A stretch of DNA of 46,402 nt from Chloroflexota bacterium (GCA_030613785.1 JAUWLF010000022.1:1-46402), one strand, 5' to 3'. Counted from the first letter of the stretch, positions 24,901 through 33,265 are shown. Numbers and translations are program-made. Notes: a model not told the origin generated them from the sequence alone.

Positions 24901-25450
24901 AGGCGCGATCGACCACGTTGCGATCGGAAACCAGCAACTTCAGCATGTCCGCGGTCGCAGACGCACCGAGGGTGAAGAGCAGCTTGATCTCCGGGGCGCC
25001 CTCTTGCAGAACCTCTCCCAGCAGGGCGTCAACGCTCTCCGACAACAGGACGTCAGCTTCAACCTCATCGAGCACCTGGTACTGGGGGTCCAGCCCTGCC
25101 TGGGCTGGGTTCTCCCTCAAGAGCTTGGCGCACATGGAGTGGATGGTCCCGATACGGGCGGAGTCGATGCGATGGCGATGAGTCTGCCACAACTGACGCG
25201 ACAGGGAATCTTCGGCGCCCAGCAGACTGTGATCTACCTTGTCCCTGACTTTGTCTCGCATCTCGCGAGCCGCTTTCTCGGTGAAGGTGACCGCCATGAG
25301 AGACCGCAGGTCCCGACCGGGCTCAGATAGCAGACGCAGGAACCGCTCGACCAGGACCAGGGTCTTCCCTGAGCCTGCTCCCGCGGTAACCACCAGGTCT
25401 ATCCCGTCGGTCTCTATGGCCTGGCGTTGGGCCTCGGTGAACTCAGCCAT
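21980..25450 (-). CDS. addA: AddA: UvrD-type helicase/nuclease subunit of the AddAB recombination complex
   Basis: 1156 residues. Q-motif FTEAQRQAI and Walker A TAGAGSGKT (22-30) at the N-terminus, the SF1 motif MIDEFQDTN, VGDGKQSIYGFRGAD, and motif V/VI MTVHKAKGLQFPIV and VAFTRASDYLI. The C-terminus is a RecB-type nuclease: VIDALFHSRDGQWFLVDFKTD with the D-x(n)-DxK pattern, then EEYLVQLGLYQ. With AddB it unwinds and degrades double-strand ends until a Chi-like site. It overlaps the addB stop by 8 bases. Its last codons (SLFSDLTR) are duplicated in the tail at 5986. Confidence 0.92.
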   Translation of the reverse strand: MAEFTEAQRQAIETDGIDLVVTAGAGSGKTLVLVERFLRLLSEPGRDLRSLMAVTFTEKAAREMRDKVRDKVDHSLLGAEDSLSRQLWQTHRHRIDSARIGTIHSMCAKLLRENPAQAGLDPQYQVLDEVEADVLLSESVDALLGEVLQEGAPEIKLLFTLGASATADMLKLLVSDRNVVDRAWTSLPGTPPEILSLWERNLIEEQYTLARSLQAKIEWQENVSVLRRQTASDPSDKMEGQRQRLLALLDEAAACEPGRCVELLRALRSEMNLGVGRKAAWRGDSLAEVKQAIKSLRKAYDEVKKTLDLELNELDTKAAELLPQLRDLYGQAKAAYEEAKDERNVLDFHDLEIKTVELLEGHPQIQERYRRQLASIMIDEFQDTNEIQRRILYGLKGPDRGRLFIVGDGKQSIYGFRGADVSVLRKVENDIVGRGGRTIHLPESFRSHPGLVALANHLFERIFGADVSALEDFEVPYQAMKAVRDQPPWPITAEIHIIPLQDTQGDRVRAADARQWEGHVIAARIRDLVNEGFQVWDRDAEEWRPCNYGDFAILLRTFTPVEIYEAAVKEWEIPYMTYAGRGYFGRQEVRDVINLLQVVHNTYDDLSLAGVLRSPLFSISDETLFRLRQKSDVLFDALAGDLSDIEESQRINVEFARETISDLTALVGRVRVAGLAQEALAGTGYLATLSALPDGRRRKANVEKLLEMARRSDRIQLDEFLTYLGDLRAREVREGEAVVEIEGAVQIMTVHKAKGLQFPIVIIANASARTRGGSAPVLARPEYGVALKMRDDSGQWRDTAAYSSAKALESRKGLAEEKRLLYVAFTRASDYLIISGQRRSKDGGDDWLSMLLDAHDQDSDYDGRVDYPGGTLLIRQHQEPPQPKERAFGPRRDAVSLWDEVTQAGYNAISGVRELTPALVREVALDPLALKGDFTATELNRLLSGPEGRKQHFDRYISGLPERIPRVTRRLRGERAPAWVVGEITHKAIQTWDILENQELLRRMLRTWAMQQGLVNELLINDATTRSMRLLDRFKASHLFVDLQAARSRRHEVPFAFSLDGRVIHGVIDALFHSRDGQWFLVDFKTDRITPEDVAERTEEYLVQLGLYQAGIEKALGESPRVVVYYLFPGVPMEIDSDKLAEARDEVESLFSDLTR

Positions 25451-28400
25451 CCGTGGACTCCGAAGGCAGCTTCTTCCTCTCGCTGACCAGTACCTTGCGG
25501 CAGATGTCGGCGAAATCGCAATAGGTGGGGCAATCGCCCGAGGGCAGTACCGGGAACAGTCCGGCGCGGACTCTCTGGACGTAGTCTCCGACGTAGTCCG
25601 CAGTGCGATCCAGCATCTCTTGCCACTGGGGGTCTGGCTCTCCCTTCTTGGTGCTTCTCAGGATGGTGGAGCGCTTGGCGGCGTTGATCCGGTAGTAGAA
25701 CGTCTCCAGGACTTCTTGCCCGGGCAGCAGCACGTCTCTCGCCGCCAGGACATAGAGGGGCAACTGAAGGTCTCGTCCCTCAGCGATCTCCTTCCGGGGA
25801 GGGGCTTGACCCGTCTTGTAGTCCAGGACTCTCAATCCCTGGGGGGACCGATCGACGCGATCGATGCGGCCACGGATGATCGTCCGGCCTGCAGCCCCAT
25901 CGACGGCCAGAGGTTTCTCGCCGCCGTGGCCGAACCTGGCCTCGGCCATGATGGGCTGGAACTCGTCCTTGGCGTTGTAGTCTGCTTCTGCCGCGACGAG
26001 GCGCTCCACCTTTGTGAGGATCTCCTCTTTCTCCAGGTCCCACAAGGCTGATGGCCGAAACCCTGCTTGGCGTGGCGCGCTTTCCAGAACCTGGGCCCCG
26101 ACAGAGCGGGCGATCTCCAAGACTTCATCCAGGCGGTCGTGCTCTACCGGGATGCCCTCATCGATCAGGATCCCATAGAGTCTCTCCAAGATGGTGTGGT
26201 AGATCGATCCGAGCTGACGGGCATCCAAACCAACCTCTGGCTCTTCGGGTTCTTCCAACCTCAGCAGACGATGGGCAAAGAACTTGAAGGGACAGGTGCC
26301 ATACTCTGACAGCGACGAGGGACTCCAGACGTAAGTCTCGCCGTACCGTGCTTTCAAGAGCGCCAGAATGTCCTGCGAAACCAGCACGCCATCGAAGGGG
26401 CCGAATGTGCCTGGCGATTGCCTGGTCATTTCGAGTTCTCTACCCTTGAGCACTGAGCGCCAGGCGGGGAGAGCCGCCAGAGCGTTGTGAGCGGCAAGTC
26501 CGTCCCTGTGGTGCTGTTCAAGAGCTTCGGCCGCAGCGATGCAGAACTCTGAGTGCGAAGCGACTTCATCGAGACTGGCGGAGGAGCCCAGACGGACACG
26601 GGTGGGGGACTCAAGCTTCAAGAGCCGCGTGATCTCACGCAGGTAGGGGGAGGGGAGGAGGTCTCTGCCCTCGTCGTCCAAGTAGGGGTAGGAGAGATAC
26701 AGGCTCTTTGTGGCGCGGGTCACGGCCTGGTAGAAGAGATACGGCTCGTCCAGACGGGGTCCCAGCTCCACACGCAGGCCGGCGGTGTGGAGTTCTTCGC
26801 GCTCCTGTTGGTCGTACAGAATATCCACAGGCGTGCTGCTAGGGAATTCGCCTTCTGCAAGGCCCGCCAGAAAAGCGTACTCGTAGGTGAGGCTCCGGGC
26901 TTGATCCACTTCCTGCGCCACCACCCGACCGGCGGGACTCTGGTGCAGAGCGTAGCGGGAGACGCTCGAGGCGTGGCGGAGGTTGGCGAGGAACTCGCTC
27001 CAAGAGATGGTCTTGTTCCCGGTCAAGGCGGCCGCTTGCACCATGTCTCGCAACACGGTCTTGACCTCCTGAAGGGCGTTCAGGTCTCGCACCCCCAGAT
27101 CAAACGGACCGGCCAGGACTCGTTCTACGATGCGCAGGCCCCATGTTTCATGCCGCTTTGGTCCGTTCCCGGGACGCGACGATTCTCGAGGATCATCGCC
27201 GATGAGCTCCTCGACAAAAGCTGCATGCTCCTGGCAGGTTGCGTCCAAGCGCGGGGTTACTGCGTCGAAGAGCGTCTCCAGTTTCTCCAGTAGCTGTGAC
27301 GGGTGGACTTCTGCGCCTGGATCGGAGCGAGAACCGGCGCCTTTCCGATGCACAGCAGATCTCTGTGCCTCGAACTCTAGCGCCTCTCGCCACATATCCC
27401 GGCCGCTGGTGACTATCCTTTCGCGCGAGATGCGGTCCAGGGAAGAGACCTCTTGGGCAGCGAATCCATCGGGTGCGAAATCGAAATAGGGACTTCTCAA
27501 GGTGGCGATGACACCCCTTCGGGGGAAGTCATCGCTGGCCAACGTGACGAGGCGGAGCAGGGAGGCCACCAGAGGGTTCTCGCTGAGAGCACGACCTCCT
27601 CTAACCAGCACCGGGATCCCGAACTCGTTGAACACCTGGTGCACGAGGGAGACGTAGGGCTCCAGAGACCTGAAGAGGATGGTGATGTCCCCTGGCGAGA
27701 CGCCCTGTAGCAGCAGGTGCTTGACCTCTCGCGCCACCGCTTTGATCTCAGGGTATCGGGCTGGTGCCTGGAGCACCCGCACTGCTTGGTGACCATCTAT
27801 CTGTTCGACGGCGTCCAAGTCAAAGAGATGCCTCTCCAGGAAGCCCAGTGGTGAGCCGGGATCACCGCCACCAGGTGGTACACGCACGACGACGGGGTCC
27901 AGAGCCTCCGTGAGGGCTTCGAATGCGCGCTTTCCACGGTCGAGCGAAGATCGACCCTCTTCGTAGGTCAAAGCTATGGCGGACTCCTTTGCCCTGGCGG
28001 CGAGAAGGGTGATCAGCTCCAGTTGCAGCGGACTGGGTTTCTCCAGGCCGTCTACAGCCAGTAAGTGTATGGGGGCGCCCAGGTGGGGATCTCCTGCCAG
28101 TTCATCCCTGGCTAGCCACATCACGCCTTCATGGTCTGCGAGTTGCCTCTCTTGAAGGAGTCGATGGTAGGCACTGTATATCGCTGCCAGGTCCCTGTCC
28201 TTGTCGCCTCGGGTAGCGGCTACCGCTGAGAAGTCGGACGGTCGAATGAGGCCGCGCTTGAGTTCCGCGATGAAGTCGCTCATGACGTTGATGAACCCAG
28301 GCCTATGCGCGATAGGGGAGTAGTATCGCAAGAGATCGTCAGTGAGCAGGCTCTCCACTACGGTGCCCAACAACTGGCGCTGGACGATGGCACCGATCTC

Positions 28401-28670
28401 AAGACAAGGTAGGCCAGCCAAGTTGAGGAGAGAACGGCAGAGGTCGGGAAGGGTCAGTATCTCCACACCAAAGAGGGCGCGACTGGACGCCTCGAGAAGG
28501 CGGCGGCGAAACTCTCGATGCACCAAGGGCGAGGGAACGATAGCCACAACGTGGGCCAGGGCCTCGTCTTCCAAAGCGCCAGCTACCTTCTGGCACAGGA
28601 GTTGGGTTTTTCCTGCTCCGGCGGGCGCAGTGTAGAGGGTCACGCTAGCATTGACGCGCACGGATGCCAC
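25443..28670 (-). CDS. addB: AddB/RexB: nuclease subunit of AddAB with Fe-S cluster
   Basis: 1075 residues; GTG start at 28670 with AAAGGTGG just upstream. N-terminal P-loop APAGAGKT (15-22), a helicase-like middle without a full motif set, and a C-terminal PD-(D/E)XK nuclease (IIRGRIDRVDRSPQGLRVLDYKTG, then GRDLQLPLYVLAA). Cysteines that hold the 4Fe-4S cluster in AddB are present: one in SEYGTCPFKFFAHRLL and three in GDCPTYCDFADIC. First gene of the addBA operon, behind the promoter at 28736-28764. Confidence 0.9.
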   Translation of the reverse strand: MASVRVNASVTLYTAPAGAGKTQLLCQKVAGALEDEALAHVVAIVPSPLVHREFRRRLLEASSRALFGVEILTLPDLCRSLLNLAGLPCLEIGAIVQRQLLGTVVESLLTDDLLRYYSPIAHRPGFINVMSDFIAELKRGLIRPSDFSAVAATRGDKDRDLAAIYSAYHRLLQERQLADHEGVMWLARDELAGDPHLGAPIHLLAVDGLEKPSPLQLELITLLAARAKESAIALTYEEGRSSLDRGKRAFEALTEALDPVVVRVPPGGGDPGSPLGFLERHLFDLDAVEQIDGHQAVRVLQAPARYPEIKAVAREVKHLLLQGVSPGDITILFRSLEPYVSLVHQVFNEFGIPVLVRGGRALSENPLVASLLRLVTLASDDFPRRGVIATLRSPYFDFAPDGFAAQEVSSLDRISRERIVTSGRDMWREALEFEAQRSAVHRKGAGSRSDPGAEVHPSQLLEKLETLFDAVTPRLDATCQEHAAFVEELIGDDPRESSRPGNGPKRHETWGLRIVERVLAGPFDLGVRDLNALQEVKTVLRDMVQAAALTGNKTISWSEFLANLRHASSVSRYALHQSPAGRVVAQEVDQARSLTYEYAFLAGLAEGEFPSSTPVDILYDQQEREELHTAGLRVELGPRLDEPYLFYQAVTRATKSLYLSYPYLDDEGRDLLPSPYLREITRLLKLESPTRVRLGSSASLDEVASHSEFCIAAAEALEQHHRDGLAAHNALAALPAWRSVLKGRELEMTRQSPGTFGPFDGVLVSQDILALLKARYGETYVWSPSSLSEYGTCPFKFFAHRLLRLEEPEEPEVGLDARQLGSIYHTILERLYGILIDEGIPVEHDRLDEVLEIARSVGAQVLESAPRQAGFRPSALWDLEKEEILTKVERLVAAEADYNAKDEFQPIMAEARFGHGGEKPLAVDGAAGRTIIRGRIDRVDRSPQGLRVLDYKTGQAPPRKEIAEGRDLQLPLYVLAARDVLLPGQEVLETFYYRINAAKRSTILRSTKKGEPDPQWQEMLDRTADYVGDYVQRVRAGLFPVLPSGDCPTYCDFADICRKVLVSERKKLPSESTDG

Positions 28671-28735
28671 CCACCTTTACCGCAAGTGTGATTATCGCTC
28701 TGCCGGTTGTGGGAGTGGAAAGCGGAAGTACTGCC

Positions 28736-28764
28736 ATTGTACCAAAGAGCGGGGGATCCGGCAA
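28736..28764 (-). promoter_or_regulatory. Candidate promoter for addBA
   Basis: Minus strand TTGCCG (28764-28759), 17-base spacer, TACAAT (28741-28736), about 65 bases before the addB GTG. The -35 is weak. Confidence 0.4.
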
Positions 28765-28896
28765 AGAGACACAAACGCGATCGCTTCGCATGCTGGGGAA
28801 GAAGGATGCTTCCGAGAGGCTCTACCGGAGTTTGAGTATGTCGCTTCTTCTGATTCTTGTGGTATTCAGGTCATTCGTAGCTGATCAAGTCAGAAC

Positions 28897-28962
28897 GGCC
28901 CGCTCTTGCTCGGCGGTGAGGCGTTTCGCCACCCGAGGGACGCGGGACGGTCCGAGCGGGTC
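28897..28962. other. Nested inverted repeat in the divergent intergenic region
   Basis: Outer arms GGCCCGCTC (28897-28905) and GAGCGGGTC (28954-28962) enclose an inner hairpin with arms CTCGG (28909-28913) and CCGAG (28933-28937) around GGCG-TTT-CGCC. It lies between the divergent addBA and riboswitch promoters. No T-tract; it may insulate the two transcription units. Confidence 0.4.
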
Positions 28963-29013
28963 GGTCTCGTTCCCTTCCATTGGTTGGCCCGCTGCCACAG
29001 GTTCTGTTCGGAC

Positions 29014-29042
29014 TTGACAAGTTTCAGATCATGGTATATAAT
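29014..29042 (+). promoter_or_regulatory. Perfect consensus sigma70 promoter of the corrinoid locus
   Basis: TTGACA (29014-29019), exactly 17 bases, TATAAT (29037-29042). Both boxes are full consensus, so the promoter should be very strong unless repressed; the palindrome directly after the -10 fits such repression. Confidence 0.85.
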
Positions 29043-29062
29043 GTGACTAACAAGTTAGTCAC
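29043..29062. promoter_or_regulatory. Perfect palindromic operator (TetR-type candidate) over the transcription start
   Basis: GTGACTAAC-AA-GTTAGTCAC: two perfect 9-base arms with a 2-base centre, starting at the base after the -10 hexamer. Size and placement fit a TetR-family repressor dimer site that blocks initiation. The TetR gene at 40046 is the nearest candidate regulator. No second copy was found in the window. Confidence 0.65.
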
Positions 29063-29104
29063 AAGCCCGGACGAGCTGGCTTGTCGAACATTAACAGTGA
29101 ACGC

Positions 29105-29245
29105 GGCAGTGGTGACCCAAGGCTCGGAAGCCAGGTCTGAAAGGGGAAGCCGGTCCAAGTCCGGCGCTGTCCCGCAACTGTAGCTGGCACGACGCCCGAG
29201 AGATGGCGTCGTCGCCGAAGAAGCCAGGATACCCGCCACGGTCGC
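29105..29245 (+). ncRNA. Cobalamin (B12) riboswitch aptamer
   Basis: Contains the conserved core in order: AAGGGGAAGCCGGT then CCAAGTCCGG, GCTGTCCCGCAACTGTAGC (the B12-box-like strand), a variable stem, and GAAGAAGCCAGGATACCCGC (the 3' core with GCCAGGATACC). This is the AdoCbl/MeCbl aptamer layout. It is followed by an intrinsic terminator at 29266-29316, so cobalamin binding is expected to end transcription before the gene at 29360. Confidence 0.92.
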
Positions 29246-29265
29246 GCTCCGAGTACCCTCGAGAG

Positions 29266-29316
29266 AAAGGGGATAGGAGATCAAGTCCACCAGGACCGAT
29301 TTCCTTCCCCTTTTTT
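29266..29316 (+). terminator. Riboswitch-controlled intrinsic terminator
   Basis: AAAGGGGATAGGAGATC (29266-29282) pairs with GATTTCCTTCCCCTTT (from 29298), enclosing a smaller GTCC-ACCA-GGAC hairpin, and is followed by a run of six T (29311-29316). It lies about 20 bases after the aptamer and 44 before the next ATG: the standard expression platform of a transcriptional OFF switch. Confidence 0.85.
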
Positions 29317-29359
29317 GTTGTCTGTGCGCTGGGCAGATGGAGGCAGAGGGCATCTGTGC

Positions 29360-30043
29360 ATGGAGCTGAGAACCGACCTCGATTTGAAACTCGACATGGA
29401 CTTGGTGCTTTGGTGCCAAGGCGATGACCCATCGGGCCGCATTCAGCGGGGTGAGCAAGTGGAGCTCAATGGCGAACTGCTGGCTCAGGCGCGCCAGTTG
29501 ATCCAACCAGCGTTCGTCTACGACGTCTTTCCCCTGGTCGAGGTGCAGGACGACGCGGTGGTCCTCGACGGGCAAGCGCGTTTTCACGGCCACCTTCTGG
29601 CGGACAGGTTCGTGCTCGCCGAAGAGGTAGCCCTGGCGCTGTGCACCATTGGTGGCGGGCTTGAGGAACAGGTCTCAGTATACCGGACCCAGGGAGAAGA
29701 GACACGAGCCATACTCCTCGACGGCATAGGCACGGCGGCGGTAGGCCGACTGGCTGAGATCGCACACGATCTGATTCGCGCCGAGGCTGCTGGCAGAGGT
29801 TGGAAGGCAAGTGCCGCTTTTCAGCCAGGCCAGATCGACTGGCCGCTGGAGGATCACGGAGTGTTCTTCCACTTGTTGATGGCGGAAACGCTGGGCTTGA
29901 CGCTAGGCTCCAATCACCTGATGGTTCCTTCGAAATCGGTGTCCTTGGCGGTCGGCTTGGGAGAAGAGATGCTGCCTCTAGCCATGGAGCGTGCCTGCAA
30001 GCACTGTGCTGTGAGGAACGAGTGTCGTTTTAGAAGGGACTAA
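29360..30043 (+). CDS. MetH-activation-domain-like protein (corrinoid reactivation candidate)
   Basis: 227 residues from the ATG at 29360, first gene after the riboswitch. It resembles stand-alone relatives of the methionine-synthase activation domain: LADRFVLAEEVALALCTIGGGLEEQV, a central helical region with LLDGIGTAAVGRLAEIAHDLI, QIDWPLEDHGVFFHLL, and NHLMVPSKSVSLAVGLG. The C-terminus carries C213xxC216 and C222 in CKHCAVRNEC, possibly a metal or Fe-S site. The MetH domain binds SAM and helps reductive methylation of inactive cobalamin, so a role in repairing the corrinoid proteins encoded downstream is likely. B12-repressed by inference. Confidence 0.75.
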   Translation: MELRTDLDLKLDMDLVLWCQGDDPSGRIQRGEQVELNGELLAQARQLIQPAFVYDVFPLVEVQDDAVVLDGQARFHGHLLADRFVLAEEVALALCTIGGGLEEQVSVYRTQGEETRAILLDGIGTAAVGRLAEIAHDLIRAEAAGRGWKASAAFQPGQIDWPLEDHGVFFHLLMAETLGLTLGSNHLMVPSKSVSLAVGLGEEMLPLAMERACKHCAVRNECRFRRD

Positions 30044-30069
30044 GTGGGACTGAGTCGTTGTGGATCTAT

Positions 30070-30086
30070 CGTCATCCAGGATGACG
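30070..30086. promoter_or_regulatory. Palindrome between activation gene and transporter
   Basis: CGTCATCC-A-GGATGACG: 8-base arms around one base, 27 bases after a stop codon. Too tight a loop for a good RNA hairpin; an operator is possible. No T-tract follows. Confidence 0.35.
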
Positions 30087-30160
30087 GTACGTGCACAGGA
30101 TGATCAGACCGCCGGGGTTGCTGTCATGTCAAGGCGGACACACTGATTCGAGGGGGACAG

Positions 30161-31363
30161 ATGTCAAGACGGAACGCATGGATAGTCGTGGGGGCTCTCT
30201 TCGTGGCCGCCATCGCCATCCCCGTCAACCAGTACAAAGTGCCGCCGGTGATGCCGGTATTGATGGAGGCTTTCAGGTTAGACCTGACCACGGCCAACCT
30301 GTTGATGTCTGTCTTCTCCCTGTCCGGATTGCTGCTGGCCATCCCTGCGGGGTTCATCGTGCAGCGCGTGGGGCCCAAGCGCATGGGACTGGTCTCTCTC
30401 GGTTCTGTGGTGGTAGGTGCGCTGCTAGGGGCACTCGCCAGCGGTACAGCGGCGCTGCTGGTGAGCAGGACCATTGAAGGATTGAGTTTCGTCCTTATGA
30501 TGGTCGTGGCGCCAGCAATCATCGCTGTCTGGTTCAGCTCCGAGGAGAGAGGAGCCCCCATGGGCATCTTTGCCACGTGGGTGCCAGTGGGGAGCATGAT
30601 TGCCCTCAACGTCGCCCCAGCCCTCGCCTCTGGATTCGGTTGGCAGGCCATCTGGTGGTTCGGAGCCGCGTACGGCGCGGTGGCGTTCCTGGTTTTCTGG
30701 GCGCTGGTCAGGATGCCAAGCCCCGTCGCCGCCGCAGGAGGTGTTTCGAATGATCGCGCAAACGCCGCCCATTCCAGATCGCCTAGCATGGCCACCATGG
30801 GTCGCGCCTTGGCTAATCGGAATGTCTGGTTACTCGGCATACTCTTCTTCTGTTTCACCCTGTGTCTTCCAGGTTTCATGACCAATATGCCAACCTTCCT
30901 TCATACAGTGAGAGGATACCCGCTCGGGACCGCAGCTTTCATTGTCAGCCTATCGTCGGTGGCGAGTATCATCTCTTGCCCTGTCGCGGGATGGATTTCG
31001 GACAGAATTGGCTCGCGAAAACTGGTATACACAGTCGCTTTCCTCGTCATCGCTGCGCTCTGGCTCTTGCCCTTCAGGGTGACGGGAGTGGGCATTCCGT
31101 TGTTTATGATCGTGTTTGGCGTATTTGCTGGTGTGATCCCCACCATGATCTTCGCCGCAGTTCCCGAGGTGATGGATAGACCGGAGCTTGCGGGGATTGG
31201 CATGGGGGGTGTGGTGACTCTGCAGAATCTGGGGCTGCTCTTGGGCCCTGTGATGTTCGCGCGCATAGTTCAGATCTCCGGTAGGTGGGAAGTGGCTGGC
31301 TACGCTCTCATCCCCATTAGTCTGATCGGAGTCGTGGTTGGCTTGTTGGTGAAAGTTCGCTGA
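30161..31363 (+). CDS. Major facilitator superfamily transporter
   Basis: 400 residues, ATG with AGGGGG 4 bases upstream. About 12 hydrophobic helices in two halves separated by a polar loop near residues 185-215. MFS motif A appears in both halves: GFIVQRVGPKRMG after TM2 and GWISDRIGSRK after TM8. The N-terminus (YKVPPVMPVLMEAF) fits the cyanate/nitrate-type MFS subgroup by eye. Lying between a B12-repressed gene and the methyltransferase array, it may import the methylated substrate or export the demethylated product; substrate unknown. Confidence 0.82.
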   Translation: MSRRNAWIVVGALFVAAIAIPVNQYKVPPVMPVLMEAFRLDLTTANLLMSVFSLSGLLLAIPAGFIVQRVGPKRMGLVSLGSVVVGALLGALASGTAALLVSRTIEGLSFVLMMVVAPAIIAVWFSSEERGAPMGIFATWVPVGSMIALNVAPALASGFGWQAIWWFGAAYGAVAFLVFWALVRMPSPVAAAGGVSNDRANAAHSRSPSMATMGRALANRNVWLLGILFFCFTLCLPGFMTNMPTFLHTVRGYPLGTAAFIVSLSSVASIISCPVAGWISDRIGSRKLVYTVAFLVIAALWLLPFRVTGVGIPLFMIVFGVFAGVIPTMIFAAVPEVMDRPELAGIGMGGVVTLQNLGLLLGPVMFARIVQISGRWEVAGYALIPISLIGVVVGLLVKVR

Positions 31364-31392
31364 GCGCCCTTCACGGTGGGGCAGGGTTGGAA

Positions 31393-31469
31393 AGGAGGTG
31401 GTGAGTTCTCGGAGAGTAGTAGGGCATCAAGTGTGATTCATTCTGCACCTGACAATAGGAGGTTAGGAG
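31393..31469 (+). repeat. Leader repeat before corrinoid gene 1
   Basis: Matches 34645-34721 at a constant offset of 3252 bases with few differences (GGAGGTGGTGAGTTCTCGGA and following), up to the ATG. A more diverged version precedes 36723. It may carry a shared translation or regulatory signal, or only reflect recent duplication. Confidence 0.65.
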
Positions 31470-32141
31470 ATGGCAACTGAAGAGAGAAAGAAGGAGATCC
31501 TGAAGGGTCTTCACGACGCAGTGGTGGAGTTCGAAGAGGAGAAGGTGGTCGAGTTGAGTCAGGCTGCCTTGGACGAGGGGGTGGATGCCTATGATGCAGT
31601 GATGGACGGTCTGGCGGCCGGGATGCAGACGGTAGGGCAGATGTACACCGATCAGGTGTACTTCGTGCCCGAGGTGCTGATGTGTTCGGATGCGCTGTAT
31701 GCAGGGCTGGACATTTTGAAGCCCCACATCACGGGTGACAAGGCAAAGGCGAGAGGTCAGGTAGTGATTGGCACCGTGGAGGGCGACGTCCACGACATCG
31801 GCAAGAACCTAGTGAAGATGATGTTCGAGGTTGCTGGCTTTGAGGTCCACGATCTGGGTCGGGACGTGAAGCTGGAGAAGTTTGTGGAGGAGCAACTGAG
31901 GACGGACTCGGAGATCGTGGCGTTGTCGGCTTTGATGACTACCAGCATGTTGGCCATGCCCAAGGTAGTGGAGATGGTGAAGGCGCGGAACCCGGATGCG
32001 TTGATCATGGTGGGTGGGGCTCCGATTTCGGAGGAGGTAGCGGAGAACTACGGGGCTGATGGGTATGCGGACAATGCCGCGAATGCGGTGCAGGAAGCGA
32101 TCCAGATGATTAGCAGCCTGAGAGAGTTGAAGAAAGCGTAG
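31470..32141 (+). CDS. Corrinoid protein 1 (MtbC/MttC/MtvC-type methyl carrier)
   Basis: 223 residues. The N-terminal four-helix cap domain (1-90: EERKKEILKGLHDAVVEFEE through VPEVLMCSDALYAGLDIL) is followed by a Rossmann B12-binding domain with DVHDIGKNLV (D106, H108, G111), the base-off/His-on motif whose His ligates cobalt. It carries the methyl group between the URO-D methyltransferases and a second methyltransferase. It is ~95% identical to the proteins at 34722 and 36723. The ribosome site AGGAGGTTAGGAG and ~75-base leader are shared with copy 2. It precedes a URO-D gene by 32 bases. Confidence 0.9.
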   Translation: MATEERKKEILKGLHDAVVEFEEEKVVELSQAALDEGVDAYDAVMDGLAAGMQTVGQMYTDQVYFVPEVLMCSDALYAGLDILKPHITGDKAKARGQVVIGTVEGDVHDIGKNLVKMMFEVAGFEVHDLGRDVKLEKFVEEQLRTDSEIVALSALMTTSMLAMPKVVEMVKARNPDALIMVGGAPISEEVAENYGADGYADNAANAVQEAIQMISSLRELKKA

Positions 32142-32173
32142 GGGAGTGTCACTGAGACACAGAAAGGAGCGAC

Positions 32174-33253
32174 ATGGCAGAGCAACAGCAACCCAGACAG
32201 GATACGATGTCACCAGCCGAGCGGATGGGTTCGATACTGATGCGGCAGAGACCGGACAGGGTGCCCTTCATGCCCTTCATCTTCGGCTACTGTGCCAAGA
32301 ACGTGGGCTACCCGATAAGGGCGGTGTACGACGACGCAGAGAAGAGCTTCTGGGCCCAGATGTGGACGGCTGAGATGTTTGGCTACGATGGCGGTGCCCT
32401 GTACGGCTACGCTTCCTACGGCGGCTGGGAGTTTGGTGGAGACATCAAGATGCCTGAGAGCGAGGGGGAGCAGGCACCGGTGGTCACGCGTTTTCCAGCG
32501 GAGACGCCGGAGGCGGTGGACGCTCTTGAGGTCCCCGAGGTGGAGACCGCAGGCTGTTATCCCATCGCCATCGAGTTCTGCAAGATCCAGCAGCAGTTTG
32601 GCATGCCGATCATGCCTTTCATCCCAGGAGCGTTTACTGGCGCGGGTAACATCTGCGAGGTGGACCAGTTGTGCCGCTGGATGATGAAGAAGCCTGAAGT
32701 GGCCCACAAGTTGCTGCGCAAGGTGACCGACTTCTCAAACAAGGTTACCGACTACTTCGCGGACAACTTCCCGAATTACCCATCCCTGCCTTTCACAGGT
32801 GAGGCTACTTCTGCGAATCAGATCATCTCGCCCAAGCAGTTCGAGGAGTTCGCGCTGCCCTACATGAAGGAGATTCACGCGCACATACTAGAGCGGGGCA
32901 CGAAGCATATCTTCTGCCACATCTGTGGGGAGCAGAATCTGAACCTACCCTTCTGGGCGCAGATAGAGTACGGCGACCCTGGCATAGTGAGCTTCGGCCA
33001 CGAGGTGGACCTGACCAAGGCGATCGAAGTCTTCGGCGACAAACACGCCATCGCCGGTAACATCGAGCCCCAGATCATCCAGAATGGCACCCACCAGCAG
33101 GTGTACGAGCTGTGCAAGGTGGCCATTGAGAAGGCCAAGATGGCGCCCAGCGGATACCTGTTGATGGCTGGCTGCGAGGTGCCGGTCCAGGCGCCGCCCT
33201 ACAACATCTACGTGATGAAGAAGGCGGTGATGGAGCACGGCTTCTACGACTAG
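32174..33253 (+). CDS. URO-D-fold corrinoid methyltransferase, subgroup A, copy 1
   Basis: 359 residues, ATG after AAAGGAG. The TIM-barrel matches uroporphyrinogen decarboxylase-like methyltransferases (MtaA/CmuA/MtvB group), not heme UroD: the porphyrin-binding RQAGRYLPEYR segment is absent, and an MtaA-like zinc set is present, H249-x-C251 in FCHICGEQNLNL and C334 in LLMAGCEVPVQ. Zinc would activate a substrate thiol or methoxy/methyl donor. Companion of corrinoid protein 1, so methyltransferase I (substrate to corrinoid) is the likely role. Subgroup A ends in IYVMKKAVMEHGFYD. Substrate unknown. Confidence 0.82.
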   Translation: MAEQQQPRQDTMSPAERMGSILMRQRPDRVPFMPFIFGYCAKNVGYPIRAVYDDAEKSFWAQMWTAEMFGYDGGALYGYASYGGWEFGGDIKMPESEGEQAPVVTRFPAETPEAVDALEVPEVETAGCYPIAIEFCKIQQQFGMPIMPFIPGAFTGAGNICEVDQLCRWMMKKPEVAHKLLRKVTDFSNKVTDYFADNFPNYPSLPFTGEATSANQIISPKQFEEFALPYMKEIHAHILERGTKHIFCHICGEQNLNLPFWAQIEYGDPGIVSFGHEVDLTKAIEVFGDKHAIAGNIEPQIIQNGTHQQVYELCKVAIEKAKMAPSGYLLMAGCEVPVQAPPYNIYVMKKAVMEHGFYD

Positions 33254-33265
33254 CGCATGCAAGTT

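Noticed and set aside
30124..30885. 253-codon open frame on the minus strand
   Set aside because: It lies opposite the MFS transporter, whose hydrophobic helices read well on the plus strand; no ribosome site or motif.
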